13,861 bases of DNA from Candidatus Eiseniibacteriota bacterium. GTDB taxonomy: Bacteria; Eisenbacteria; RBG-16-71-46; JAGVPR01. The position numbers and the translations under genes are program-made. The notes beneath the pieces were generated by a model. It was given only the letters and a program-made list of their open reading frames with translations. It was not told where the DNA came from and ran no database searches. The stretch is taken from NCBI GenBank assembly GCA_020052115.1, contig JAGVPR010000305.1:1-13861 (forward strand). Reading direction: 5' to 3'. Positions 5,004 through 11,469 of this stretch are shown here, in pieces. Position 1 is the stretch's first letter. Each line of letters starts with the position of its first letter.

Positions 5004-7841
5004 ATGATCCGCAGTTCATTGCATCACCGCCCGTTTCAGTTGGCCGCGCTCTGCATGACCGCGATCCTTTCGTCGCTGTCGGTCGCATATTCCGAGGCGC
5101 TGGCCTTTGAATGGTCGCCCGAGGAGAGACTGACGTTCGCGACGTCGGCCTCCGACCTCTCCGCCCTGGTCTCGGATGCTTCGGGTCACCTGCATATGGT
5201 GTGGGAGGATGGTCGCGACGGGAATCGCGAGGTCTACTACAAGGAGTGGGACGGCGCCGCTTGGTCGCCGGATACGCGCTTGACCAATAGCCCCGGGCAC
5301 TCGCTCTGGCCTTCGGTCGCGGTCGCATCCGCCGAGTCGCTCTACGTCTGCTGGTATGACCTTCGCGACGGCAACGCCGAAATCTATTTCAAGCGCCGCG
5401 TGGCCGGCGTCTGGCTTCCGGACGAGAGGCTCACCAACGACCCCGCTGTCTCCTACCGGCCCTCGATGGCCGCGGATAGCTCCGGCGCGGCGCACGTGGT
5501 CTGGTACGACCGGCGGGACGGGAACTACGAGATCTACTACAAGAAGCTCGGCGCCTCGGGATGGTCCGCCGACGAACGTCTGACGGACGACCCGGCTTCC
5601 TCGGTCGAGCCCGCCATAGCGGCCGGACTCTCGAACAGCCTTCATGTGGTCTGGTCCGATGACCGCGACGGCAATCTCGAGCTCTACTCCATGAGCTGGG
5701 ACGGCTCGCAGTGGTCATCGTCGCTGCGGCTCACCAACGCATCGGGCGTCTCGCAGTATCCTGCCGTATCGGCGGACCCGCTCGGGGGCATCCACGTGTT
5801 CTGGCTCGACGCGCGCTCATCGAGCGCTCAGGTTTTCTACAAGCGCTTCGAGAGCGGCTCCTGGTCCGGCGATCTGCAGATTTCGAACTCGCCCTATTGG
5901 ACGTATCAGGCGACCGGGATAGCGGATTCTCTCGGCCGCGCTCACGTCGTCTGGGCGGATCAGAGGGACGGCAACTTCGAGATCTACTACAAGGAATGGG
6001 ACGGAGCGGCGTGGTCGGCCGACGAGCGGCTCACGGATGAGCCGAGCGGATCGCTCATGCCTGCGGTGGCGGTGGATCCGCAGAACACGGTCTATGTCGT
6101 CTGGTCGGATTCCCGGGACGGCGGCGGCAACAGCGAGCTCTACTATAGGAAGCGTGGAACGAGCACCGGCCAGTTGACCCTCTCGGTAGCCGACGCCTCC
6201 GTCCTCGAGGGGAACGCGGGCGCCGTGGATGCCGGCTTTGTGGTAACCCTCTCCTCGGCAAGCACCGACACGATCAAGGTGAGCTTCCAGACCGCCGATG
6301 CAACAGCGACGGCCGCCGGCAACGACTACGTCCCGGCCTCCGGGCAGATCATCTTCGACCCGGGTGTCACGGCGGACACGGTCAGCGTGGCGGTCAACGG
6401 CGACATCTTCTTCGAGCCGAGCGAGTCGTTCTTCTTGAACCTGTCGGCGCCGGTGAACGCGGCGCTCTTTGATTCGATCGGCGCCGGCACCATCACCAAC
6501 GACGACACGCTGCCCTGGATCTCGATTGCCGGCGCCTCCGTTCTCGAGGGCAACGCGGGCACCGCGACTGCCGGCCTCGTGGTAACCCTCTCCTCGGCAA
6601 GCGCCGACACGGTCAAGGTCGATTTCCAGACCGCCGATGGTACGGCCTTGACCGCGGACAACGACTATGTCGCAGCCTCGGGGCAGATCATCTTCGACCC
6701 GGGCGCCACGGCCGATACACTCGGCGTCACGGTCAACGGCGACCTCACCGTCGAGGGCGACGAGACGTTCCTGGTCAACCTCTCGGCCCCTGTGAATGCG
6801 GCGCTCTCCGATTCCGCGGGCGCCGTCACCATCAGCAATGATGAGGCGGCTCCTGGCCTCATGATCGACGATGTCGCGGTGGCCGAGGGCGACAGCGGAA
6901 CCGTGAACGCCGTCTTCACCGTGAGTCTCTCCGCCCCGTCGGGCGACACGGTCAGGGTACTGATCGCGACCGCCAACGGAACGGCCGCGGCCGGTCCCGA
7001 CTACGCGGCCATCGCGCCCCCGGACACGATCGTATTCCCGCCGCTCTCGGTGTCGCAGCCGGTCACGGTGGTGGTGAACGGCGACGTGCTCGACGAGGAC
7101 GAGGAGACGTATACGCTCGTCCTTTCGGATGCCGTGAACGCGGCCATCGTTGACACGACGGGCATCGGCACGATCACCGACGACGATGCCGAGCCGACGA
7201 TCTCGATCAACGACCTCTCGGTCGTCGAAGGGGACAGCGGCACCGTGGATGCGATCTTCACCGTGACGCTCTCGGCCGCGAGCGGCAGGACCATCTCCGT
7301 CAACTACTCAACGACGAACGGCACAGCCGTGGCTGACACCGATTACCTTGCGATCGCCACGCCCCAGCCGCTGATCTTCGCGCCCGGCGATTCCCTCACC
7401 CGGGAGATCCCGGTGCACGTCCAGGGCGACACCGACTTCGAGACCGATGAGACGTTCGTCGTCAACCTGACCGACCCCGTTAACGCGACGATCGTTGATG
7501 CGCAGGGCCATGGCACGATCCAGAACGACGACGAACTGGTGGCTGTCGAAACTCCGGCGCCGACGCGGACCTTCCTCGGCGTGATGCACCCGAACCCGTT
7601 CTCGGGAATGGCGACGATTCCGTACGGCCTGAAGAATCCCGGCGCCGTGAGGATCCGGCTCTTCGACATCCGCGGCCGGCTGGTGCGCAGCCTCCTCGAC
7701 GGGTTCGAAGCGCAGGGCTACCGCCGCGCCATCTGGGATGGGCGTGACAACAGCGGCGCCCGCGCCGCCTCGGGCGTCTACATCGTGCGGCTGGAGGCCG
7801 GCGGACAGACCTTCACGCAATCGCTGAGGCTTCTGAGGTAA
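5004..7841 (+). CDS. Exported seven-bladed propeller / Calx-beta / FlgD-like sorting domain protein
   Basis: This 945-residue protein starts with a signal peptide (basic start, hydrophobic 13-28, likely cut after Ala34 in EALA/FEW). Residues 36-390 hold seven repeats with a core like DxRDGNxEIYYK, each followed by xxxWSxDxRLTxxP. The fifth copy is degenerate (DARSSSAQVFYK). Seven repeats suggest a closed seven-bladed beta-propeller of the sialidase/BNR type, but no sialidase catalytic arginine set was identified. Residues 391-845 are four Calx-beta domains (VxEGxxG, xxGTAxxxxDY, DExFxVNLSxPVNA, TIxNDD). Residues 855-945 form a FlgD-like/type-A sorting domain (HPNPFSG, IRLFDIRGRLVRSL, WDGRDNSG, SGVYIVRLEAG). 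The outer-surface location is inferred from that ending. AAGGA lies 10 bases before ATG 5004, and a terminator follows. The ligand is unknown; adhesion or Ca2+-dependent surface binding is the simplest guess. Confidence 0.9.
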   Translation: MIRSSLHHRPFQLAALCMTAILSSLSVAYSEALAFEWSPEERLTFATSASDLSALVSDASGHLHMVWEDGRDGNREVYYKEWDGAAWSPDTRLTNSPGHSLWPSVAVASAESLYVCWYDLRDGNAEIYFKRRVAGVWLPDERLTNDPAVSYRPSMAADSSGAAHVVWYDRRDGNYEIYYKKLGASGWSADERLTDDPASSVEPAIAAGLSNSLHVVWSDDRDGNLELYSMSWDGSQWSSSLRLTNASGVSQYPAVSADPLGGIHVFWLDARSSSAQVFYKRFESGSWSGDLQISNSPYWTYQATGIADSLGRAHVVWADQRDGNFEIYYKEWDGAAWSADERLTDEPSGSLMPAVAVDPQNTVYVVWSDSRDGGGNSELYYRKRGTSTGQLTLSVADASVLEGNAGAVDAGFVVTLSSASTDTIKVSFQTADATATAAGNDYVPASGQIIFDPGVTADTVSVAVNGDIFFEPSESFFLNLSAPVNAALFDSIGAGTITNDDTLPWISIAGASVLEGNAGTATAGLVVTLSSASADTVKVDFQTADGTALTADNDYVAASGQIIFDPGATADTLGVTVNGDLTVEGDETFLVNLSAPVNAALSDSAGAVTISNDEAAPGLMIDDVAVAEGDSGTVNAVFTVSLSAPSGDTVRVLIATANGTAAAGPDYAAIAPPDTIVFPPLSVSQPVTVVVNGDVLDEDEETYTLVLSDAVNAAIVDTTGIGTITDDDAEPTISINDLSVVEGDSGTVDAIFTVTLSAASGRTISVNYSTTNGTAVADTDYLAIATPQPLIFAPGDSLTREIPVHVQGDTDFETDETFVVNLTDPVNATIVDAQGHGTIQNDDELVAVETPAPTRTFLGVMHPNPFSGMATIPYGLKNPGAVRIRLFDIRGRLVRSLLDGFEAQGYRRAIWDGRDNSGARAASGVYIVRLEAGGQTFTQSLRLLR
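5109..6173 (+). repeat. Seven propeller-blade repeats within the exported protein
   Basis: The blade signature occurs as DGRDGNREVYYK, DLRDGNAEIYFK, DRRDGNYEIYYK, DDRDGNLELYSM, DARSSSAQVFYK, DQRDGNFEIYYK and DSRDGGGNSELYYR, roughly every 50 residues. The segments YKEWDGAAWS after copies 1 and 6 are identical in protein, which suggests recent copying between blades. Confidence 0.85.
6174..7550 (+). repeat. Four tandem Calx-beta domains, the first two a recent duplication
   Basis: Domains start near residues 391, 502, 615 and 729. Domains 1 and 2 share exact DNA identities of 24 bases (6240-6263 and 6579-6602) and 23 bases (6342-6364 and 6681-6703), both at an offset of 339 bases. This points to tandem duplication or conversion. 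Domains 3 and 4 resemble each other more than they resemble 1 and 2. Confidence 0.9.
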
Positions 7842-7884
7842 TTCGGGCCTGGATGGGCTGTTGCCCGTTCGGGCCGGCAGGCGA

Positions 7885-7925
7885 GCCGGGCCGAGGGTCG
7901 AAGACCTTCGGCCCGGTTTCTATTC
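7885..7925 (+). terminator. Rho-independent terminator of the exported protein gene
   Basis: CCGGGCCGAGGGTC (7886-7899) pairs with GACCTTCGGCCCGG (7903-7916) around a 3-base GAA loop, with one G-U pair in 14. TTTCTATTC follows. It lies 44 bases past the stop codon. Confidence 0.85.
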
Positions 7926-7969
7926 GCACAGATCCCCGCGGCTTCCGCTCCAAGCAAGGACCCGCCCGT

Positions 7970-7998
7970 TTGACCTGACCGCGCGGCCATGGCACAAT
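7970..7998 (+). promoter_or_regulatory. Sigma70-type promoter of the proline dehydrogenase-aldolase unit
   Basis: TTGACC (7970-7975) and CACAAT (7993-7998) are exactly 17 bases apart, matching 5/6 and 4/6 positions. Transcription should begin near 8005, leaving about 160 bases before the dehydrogenase start. That leader holds a possible short ORF. The upstream terminator isolates this promoter from the previous gene. Confidence 0.65.
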
Positions 7999-8029
7999 AC
8001 GAGCCGGTCTCATTGGGGAGGGGTAAGGG

Positions 8030-8170
8030 ATGAGGGGATCCTGCGTTGAGCGTCGTCCGCCGGGCGCCATATCCCGCTGCGGCATCCGTTGCGAGCCGCC
8101 GGACTCGGAGATAATCGCCCCCGGGCTCCTGGACTTCGCGCGCCTTGCGCCGCTGCGGAGGCGGAGATGA
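8030..8170 (+). CDS. Possible 46-residue leader ORF, overlapping the proline dehydrogenase start by ATGA
   Basis: ATG 8030 is preceded by the purine-rich GGGGAGGGGTAAGGG, a strong Shine-Dalgarno-like stretch. It runs 46 codons to a TGA at 8168-8170 that shares bases with the ATG (8167-8169) of the next gene. The peptide is Arg/Pro/Cys-rich (ends LAPLRRRR), with no recognisable family, signal peptide or membrane segment. It lies wholly within the predicted leader, so it could couple translation to the dehydrogenase. It contains scattered codons such as ATA, AGG and AGA that are uncommon in GC-rich genomes, so it may be a chance ORF. Confidence 0.35.
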   Translation: MRGSCVERRPPGAISRCGIRCEPPDSEIIAPGLLDFARLAPLRRRR

Positions 8171-9066
8171 GCTTCCTCGACACGACGATCGCGCGCACGC
8201 TTCCCCTGGTGCCCAAGCCGATCGTCGGACAGGTCTCGAAGCGCTACATCGCCGGCGCGGCGGTCGAGGACGCGCTGCGGGTGGGTTCTTCGCTGAATTC
8301 GAAGGGCATCCTCGCGACCCTGGACGTGCTCGGCGAGCACATCCATCACGCCTCCGAGGCCGAGGCTGCGGTGGAGCAGTACGTACAAACTCTTCACGCC
8401 ATCTCGCAGCGCGGCCTGCAGGCCAACGTCTCCGTGAAACCGACCGCCATCGGGCTGCGCCTGGACCCGGAACTCTGCTTCCGCGGCATGCTGCAGATCG
8501 CGGATACCGCGGCCCGATACGGCAACTTCGTCCGGATAGACATGGAGGACTCCGCCTGCACGGAGGACACGATCGCGCTCTTCCTCCGCGTGCAGGAGCG
8601 CCATCCGAACGTCGGGATCGCGATCCAGGCCTACATGCGCCGCACGCGCGACGACGTCCGCCGGCTCGCGAAGACCAGGACGAACGTCCGGCTCTGCAAG
8701 GGGATCTACAACGAGCCGCGAGCGATCGCCTTCAAGGACCGGGACATCATCCGGCGCAACTTCGCTCTGGCGCTCGATGATCTGTTCGCCGCCGGATGCT
8801 ACGTGGGAATCGCGACACACGATGAGCACGTCGTCTGGGACGCGCTGCGGCTCATCGAGAAGCACGGCCTCACGCGCGAGCAATACGAGTTTCAGATGCT
8901 GCTCGGCGTGGACGAGCAGCTGCGGCAGATCCTCGTAGATGCGGGACACCGGCTGCGGGTCTACGTGCCGTTCGGCCGCTCCTGGTACGCTTATTCGCTC
9001 CGCCGGCTTCGGGAGAATCCGAAGATCGGCGGGTACATCGTCAAGAGCATGTTCCACCGCCGCTAG
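8167..9066 (+). CDS. Proline dehydrogenase (monofunctional, FAD-dependent)
   Basis: This enzyme oxidises proline to pyrroline-5-carboxylate and passes electrons to the quinone pool. At 299 residues it is the length of the small monofunctional PutB/FadM-type enzymes, without the P5C dehydrogenase part of PutA. Conserved pieces of the TIM barrel are visible: SVKPTAIGL (89-97), RIDMEDS (123-129), QAYMRRT (154-160), RLCKGIYNEP (175-184), IATHDE (215-220), EFQMLLGV (241-248) and the substrate-binding SLRRLRENP (277-285). ATG 8167 has GGAGG 5 bases upstream and gives a normal N-terminus. A TTG at 8089 would add 26 unlike residues. The aldolase gene follows after 18 bases, so the two are probably co-transcribed. 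No P5C dehydrogenase is next to it, so that step must be encoded elsewhere. Confidence 0.92.
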   Translation: MSFLDTTIARTLPLVPKPIVGQVSKRYIAGAAVEDALRVGSSLNSKGILATLDVLGEHIHHASEAEAAVEQYVQTLHAISQRGLQANVSVKPTAIGLRLDPELCFRGMLQIADTAARYGNFVRIDMEDSACTEDTIALFLRVQERHPNVGIAIQAYMRRTRDDVRRLAKTRTNVRLCKGIYNEPRAIAFKDRDIIRRNFALALDDLFAAGCYVGIATHDEHVVWDALRLIEKHGLTREQYEFQMLLGVDEQLRQILVDAGHRLRVYVPFGRSWYAYSLRRLRENPKIGGYIVKSMFHRR

Positions 9067-9084
9067 CGCCGGAGGAGATCCTTC

Positions 9085-9996
9085 ATGGCCACCCGCACTG
9101 TGACAAAGCCGAACCGCCCCGGTCTCGACGAGATGGGCCTGAGTCAGGGAAAGAAAGCGCGCCTCTACAGCCTGATCTACGAGCACGGACTGAAGAACGG
9201 CACGCTCCTGCTGCTCCCGATCGATCAGGGGCTGGAGCACGGACCGATAGATTTCTTCGATAACCCGGAGTCCATGGATCCCGACTTCCAGTATCGCCTC
9301 GCCGTCGAAGGCGGCTTCAACGGCATCGCCCTCCACATCGGCCTCGCCGAGAAGTACGGCGGCAAGTACGCGGGGCGCGTGCCACTCATCCTCAAGCTGA
9401 ACGGCAAGACGGCCATTCCCTCCGACGATGAGGCGTTCTCGCCGCTGACGGGCACCGTGGAGGATGCCGTGCGCCTCGGAGCGCTCGCGGTCGGGTACAC
9501 TCTCTTCGTCGGATCGCCGAGGCAGGACGAGGATTTCAATCAGTTCAACGAGCTTCGCTACGACGCGGAGCGGCTCGGAATGCCGGTCATCGTCTGGTCG
9601 TACCCCCGCGGGCGCGAGATCGAGTCCAAGGGCGGCCGCGACAGCTACTACGCCGTGGACTATGCGGCCCGCGTCGCCTGCGAGCTGGGCGCTGACGTGG
9701 TGAAGCTGAACATGCCGAAGCCGTCCCACGAGAAGAATCCGAAGCCCTACCCCTCGCTCCAGCACTCGGACGAGGAGCGGATGGCGAAGGTCGTCCGGTC
9801 GTCGGGCCGGACGCTGGTGCTCGTCTCCGGCGGGAGCAAGATGGGCGACGAGGACCTGCTCGCGAAGGTCGGGATCGCCATGCGCGCGGGCTCGACCGGG
9901 CTCATCTTCGGCCGCAACATGTGGCAGCGCCCGTTCGACAAGGCTCTCGACATCACGAAGAAGGTGAAGGAGATCCTCGCCCGCCACGGGGCGTAG
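9085..9996 (+). CDS. fbaB: Class I fructose-bisphosphate aldolase (DhnA/FbaB, archaeal type)
   Basis: This aldolase cleaves or forms fructose 1,6-bisphosphate through a Schiff base and needs no metal. The 303-residue protein shows the family pattern LLLPIDQGLEHGP (42-54, Asp47), LKLNGKTA (103-110), WSYPRG (171-176), the Schiff-base lysine Lys207 in ADVVKLNM, and the phosphate-binding ends SGGSK (248-252) and GLIFGRN (272-278). GGAGGAG lies about 8 bases before ATG 9085. It is the second gene of a unit with proline dehydrogenase, which would suit growth on amino acids with gluconeogenesis; that link is inference. The DhnA family also includes aldolases acting on other sugar phosphates, so the exact substrate is not certain. 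Confidence 0.9.
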   Translation: MATRTVTKPNRPGLDEMGLSQGKKARLYSLIYEHGLKNGTLLLLPIDQGLEHGPIDFFDNPESMDPDFQYRLAVEGGFNGIALHIGLAEKYGGKYAGRVPLILKLNGKTAIPSDDEAFSPLTGTVEDAVRLGALAVGYTLFVGSPRQDEDFNQFNELRYDAERLGMPVIVWSYPRGREIESKGGRDSYYAVDYAARVACELGADVVKLNMPKPSHEKNPKPYPSLQHSDEERMAKVVRSSGRTLVLVSGGSKMGDEDLLAKVGIAMRAGSTGLIFGRNMWQRPFDKALDITKKVKEILARHGA

Positions 9997-10010
9997 GGAA
10001 GAAGAGGGAA

Positions 10011-10045
10011 CGCCGGGGCGGTCCCGAGCACGGGCCGTCCCGGCG
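10011..10045. terminator. Large stem-loop between convergent genes, likely bidirectional terminator
   Basis: CGCCGGGGCGGTCCCG (10011-10026) pairs with CGGGCCGTCCCGGCG (10031-10045) with one bulged T, one G-U pair and an AGCA loop. Minus-strand reading continues into TTCCCTCTTCTTCCC, a pyrimidine-rich tail that suits termination of the phospholipase-like gene. The plus-strand side has no T-run. Confidence 0.55.
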
Positions 10046-10083
10046 CGCCGGACGCGGGCAGGACCGGCAAGACGCGGGCCGCA

Positions 10084-11430
10084 TCATGCCTTCTTGAGGA
10101 TCTTCCTCCGCACGAGTTCGTCGAGCATCATCTGGTACCGTTCCTTGATCAGGTCAGCCGTCGCCTGGACGAGCGCATCCCGTGCGGGATTCGTGTAGGT
10201 GAAGATCAGGTCCTTGATGATCGCCGTCGCTTTCGAGGTCGGCTGGGGCGTGTAGTCCCAGACCCGCTTGCAGTACACCGCGACCGCCGTGGTGCTCGTG
10301 ACGGCGTCTTGGACGTTCGCGATGGACTGCTTCACCGCCTTCTGCATGATCGCGAGGTTCTTCTTGTCGAGCGTGCCGTCACCGGTGAGATCCCAGCTGT
10401 CCCCCATGTTGTTCGTTACGGGCACCCCGCCGTTCATCTCGTTGAGGCGGTCGTGGATCGCCTTCGCGACCACCGACTTTCCGAGCAAGTCCGGCTCGAC
10501 CTCCGCGATGCCCGCCAGGAGATCCCTGAACCGATCCTCCGAGTCAATGTTGGGGTTCCACTTGAGGATCGAGAGATAGTCCTCGACGGTCTCGTAGGAG
10601 CTGAACGCCTTCTTCACCGCGCCGGTGAAGGCCCGCTTCGAGACCTTCGCGAAGAACTCCTTGCCGGCGGCGTTCACCTTACCGAGCGACAAGACGCTCA
10701 CCTTGAACAAGGTGTTGATGTCGTCCTTGTTGAAGAGATGCCCGGCTGCGAAGGCGTCTGTCAGGAAGTGGTCCCCGAAGGCGTTTATGACGAGAGCGTC
10801 CATGAGATCGGCTTTCGCGCCCCCGCGGGCCTTCTGGATGGCGCGCTGGTGGTAGCCCTCCCACTCCGTCTTGTGGCTCCGCTTCGTTCCCGTGGCCCCG
10901 GGCGTCAGCACGCTGCTCGACGGCGCGAAGTGGGCGAAGTTGTCCTCGGCCAGCTTTAGGTATCGCCCGCCGGTCGCGCTCTGCCACTCGGGATCCGTGG
11001 CATTCTTCCCGCCGGAGCCGGAACCGAAAACGCGCGCAGCATAGAAGCGCCGGCTCTTCTCGATCAATGACTGTAGCCGCCTGAGCTCCGCCGGGTCCGC
11101 CGCGATCATCTCGTCGTAGGTCTCGAACAGGTCCCCGATCGCGATCAACTCAGCGTAGGTGAACGGGCAGCCGTTGACATCGAGCTTGTCCTTCCCTGCG
11201 TGAAATGCCCCCGTGTCCACATCGCCGGCCAGGACGTGCTCGCCCGTCCCGTAGAACGCCCGGCTGACCCTGCCCGTCGCCGCCGATAGGCGGCCGTTCG
11301 AGCGTTGCTTGACGCCGCTCGGCGGCGACGGACGCGCGCGGGATCCGGCGCCCGCGCGCGGCTTCGCCTTCGAACGAACCCGGAGGCGACGGTACAGGTC
11401 GAGTTCCTCGTGCAGATCATGGAGACTCAT
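10084..11430 (-). CDS. HET-C / zinc-dependent phospholipase-like protein, putative effector
   Basis: The 448-residue protein has a basic, disordered start (residues 18-55, rich in Arg, Pro, Ser, Lys) and no signal peptide or membrane segment. The rest carries spaced acidic and His motifs of the kind found in HET-C-like and zinc-dependent phospholipase C folds: GTGEHVLAGD (61-70), LAEDNFAHFAP (160-170), WEGYHQRA (190-197) and NAFGDHFLTDAFAAGHLF (216-233), then a turn DLTGDGTLD (347-355). These His and Asp residues could form a metal site. The family call is from memory of similar bacterial proteins and should be treated as probable rather than certain. ATG 11430 has GGAG 6 bases upstream and lies 39 bases after a double-protease gene on the same strand, so the two probably form one unit. 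Lipase activity is inferred. Confidence 0.6.
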   Translation of the reverse strand: MSLHDLHEELDLYRRLRVRSKAKPRAGAGSRARPSPPSGVKQRSNGRLSAATGRVSRAFYGTGEHVLAGDVDTGAFHAGKDKLDVNGCPFTYAELIAIGDLFETYDEMIAADPAELRRLQSLIEKSRRFYAARVFGSGSGGKNATDPEWQSATGGRYLKLAEDNFAHFAPSSSVLTPGATGTKRSHKTEWEGYHQRAIQKARGGAKADLMDALVINAFGDHFLTDAFAAGHLFNKDDINTLFKVSVLSLGKVNAAGKEFFAKVSKRAFTGAVKKAFSSYETVEDYLSILKWNPNIDSEDRFRDLLAGIAEVEPDLLGKSVVAKAIHDRLNEMNGGVPVTNNMGDSWDLTGDGTLDKKNLAIMQKAVKQSIANVQDAVTSTTAVAVYCKRVWDYTPQPTSKATAIIKDLIFTYTNPARDALVQATADLIKERYQMMLDELVRRKILKKA

Positions 11431-11469
11431 GCCGGCTCCATCGCCCGGAACAAGCGGGGCATTTGTCCA

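Noticed and set aside
5109..6173. Active sialidase call for the propeller
   Set aside because: The repeats resemble BNR-type blades, but I could not see the arginine triad or the catalytic Tyr/Glu pair, so only a propeller fold is claimed.
8089..8166. TTG 8089 start for proline dehydrogenase
   Set aside because: The extra 26 residues are low-complexity Ala/Arg/Pro, while ATG 8167 has GGAGG at good spacing and the usual N-terminus.
7813..9987. 724-codon open frame on the minus strand
   Set aside because: It lies antisense to proline dehydrogenase and the aldolase, which both have family motifs, ribosome sites and a promoter. Its Arg/Asp/Glu/His-rich translation has no recognisable domain and is a typical GC-rich shadow frame.
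10268..10959. Plus-strand ORFs opposite the phospholipase-like gene as possible immunity genes
   Set aside because: An antisense immunity gene would be unusual. The translations are shadow-like with no ribosome site that stands out, and the minus-strand frame has consistent motifs.
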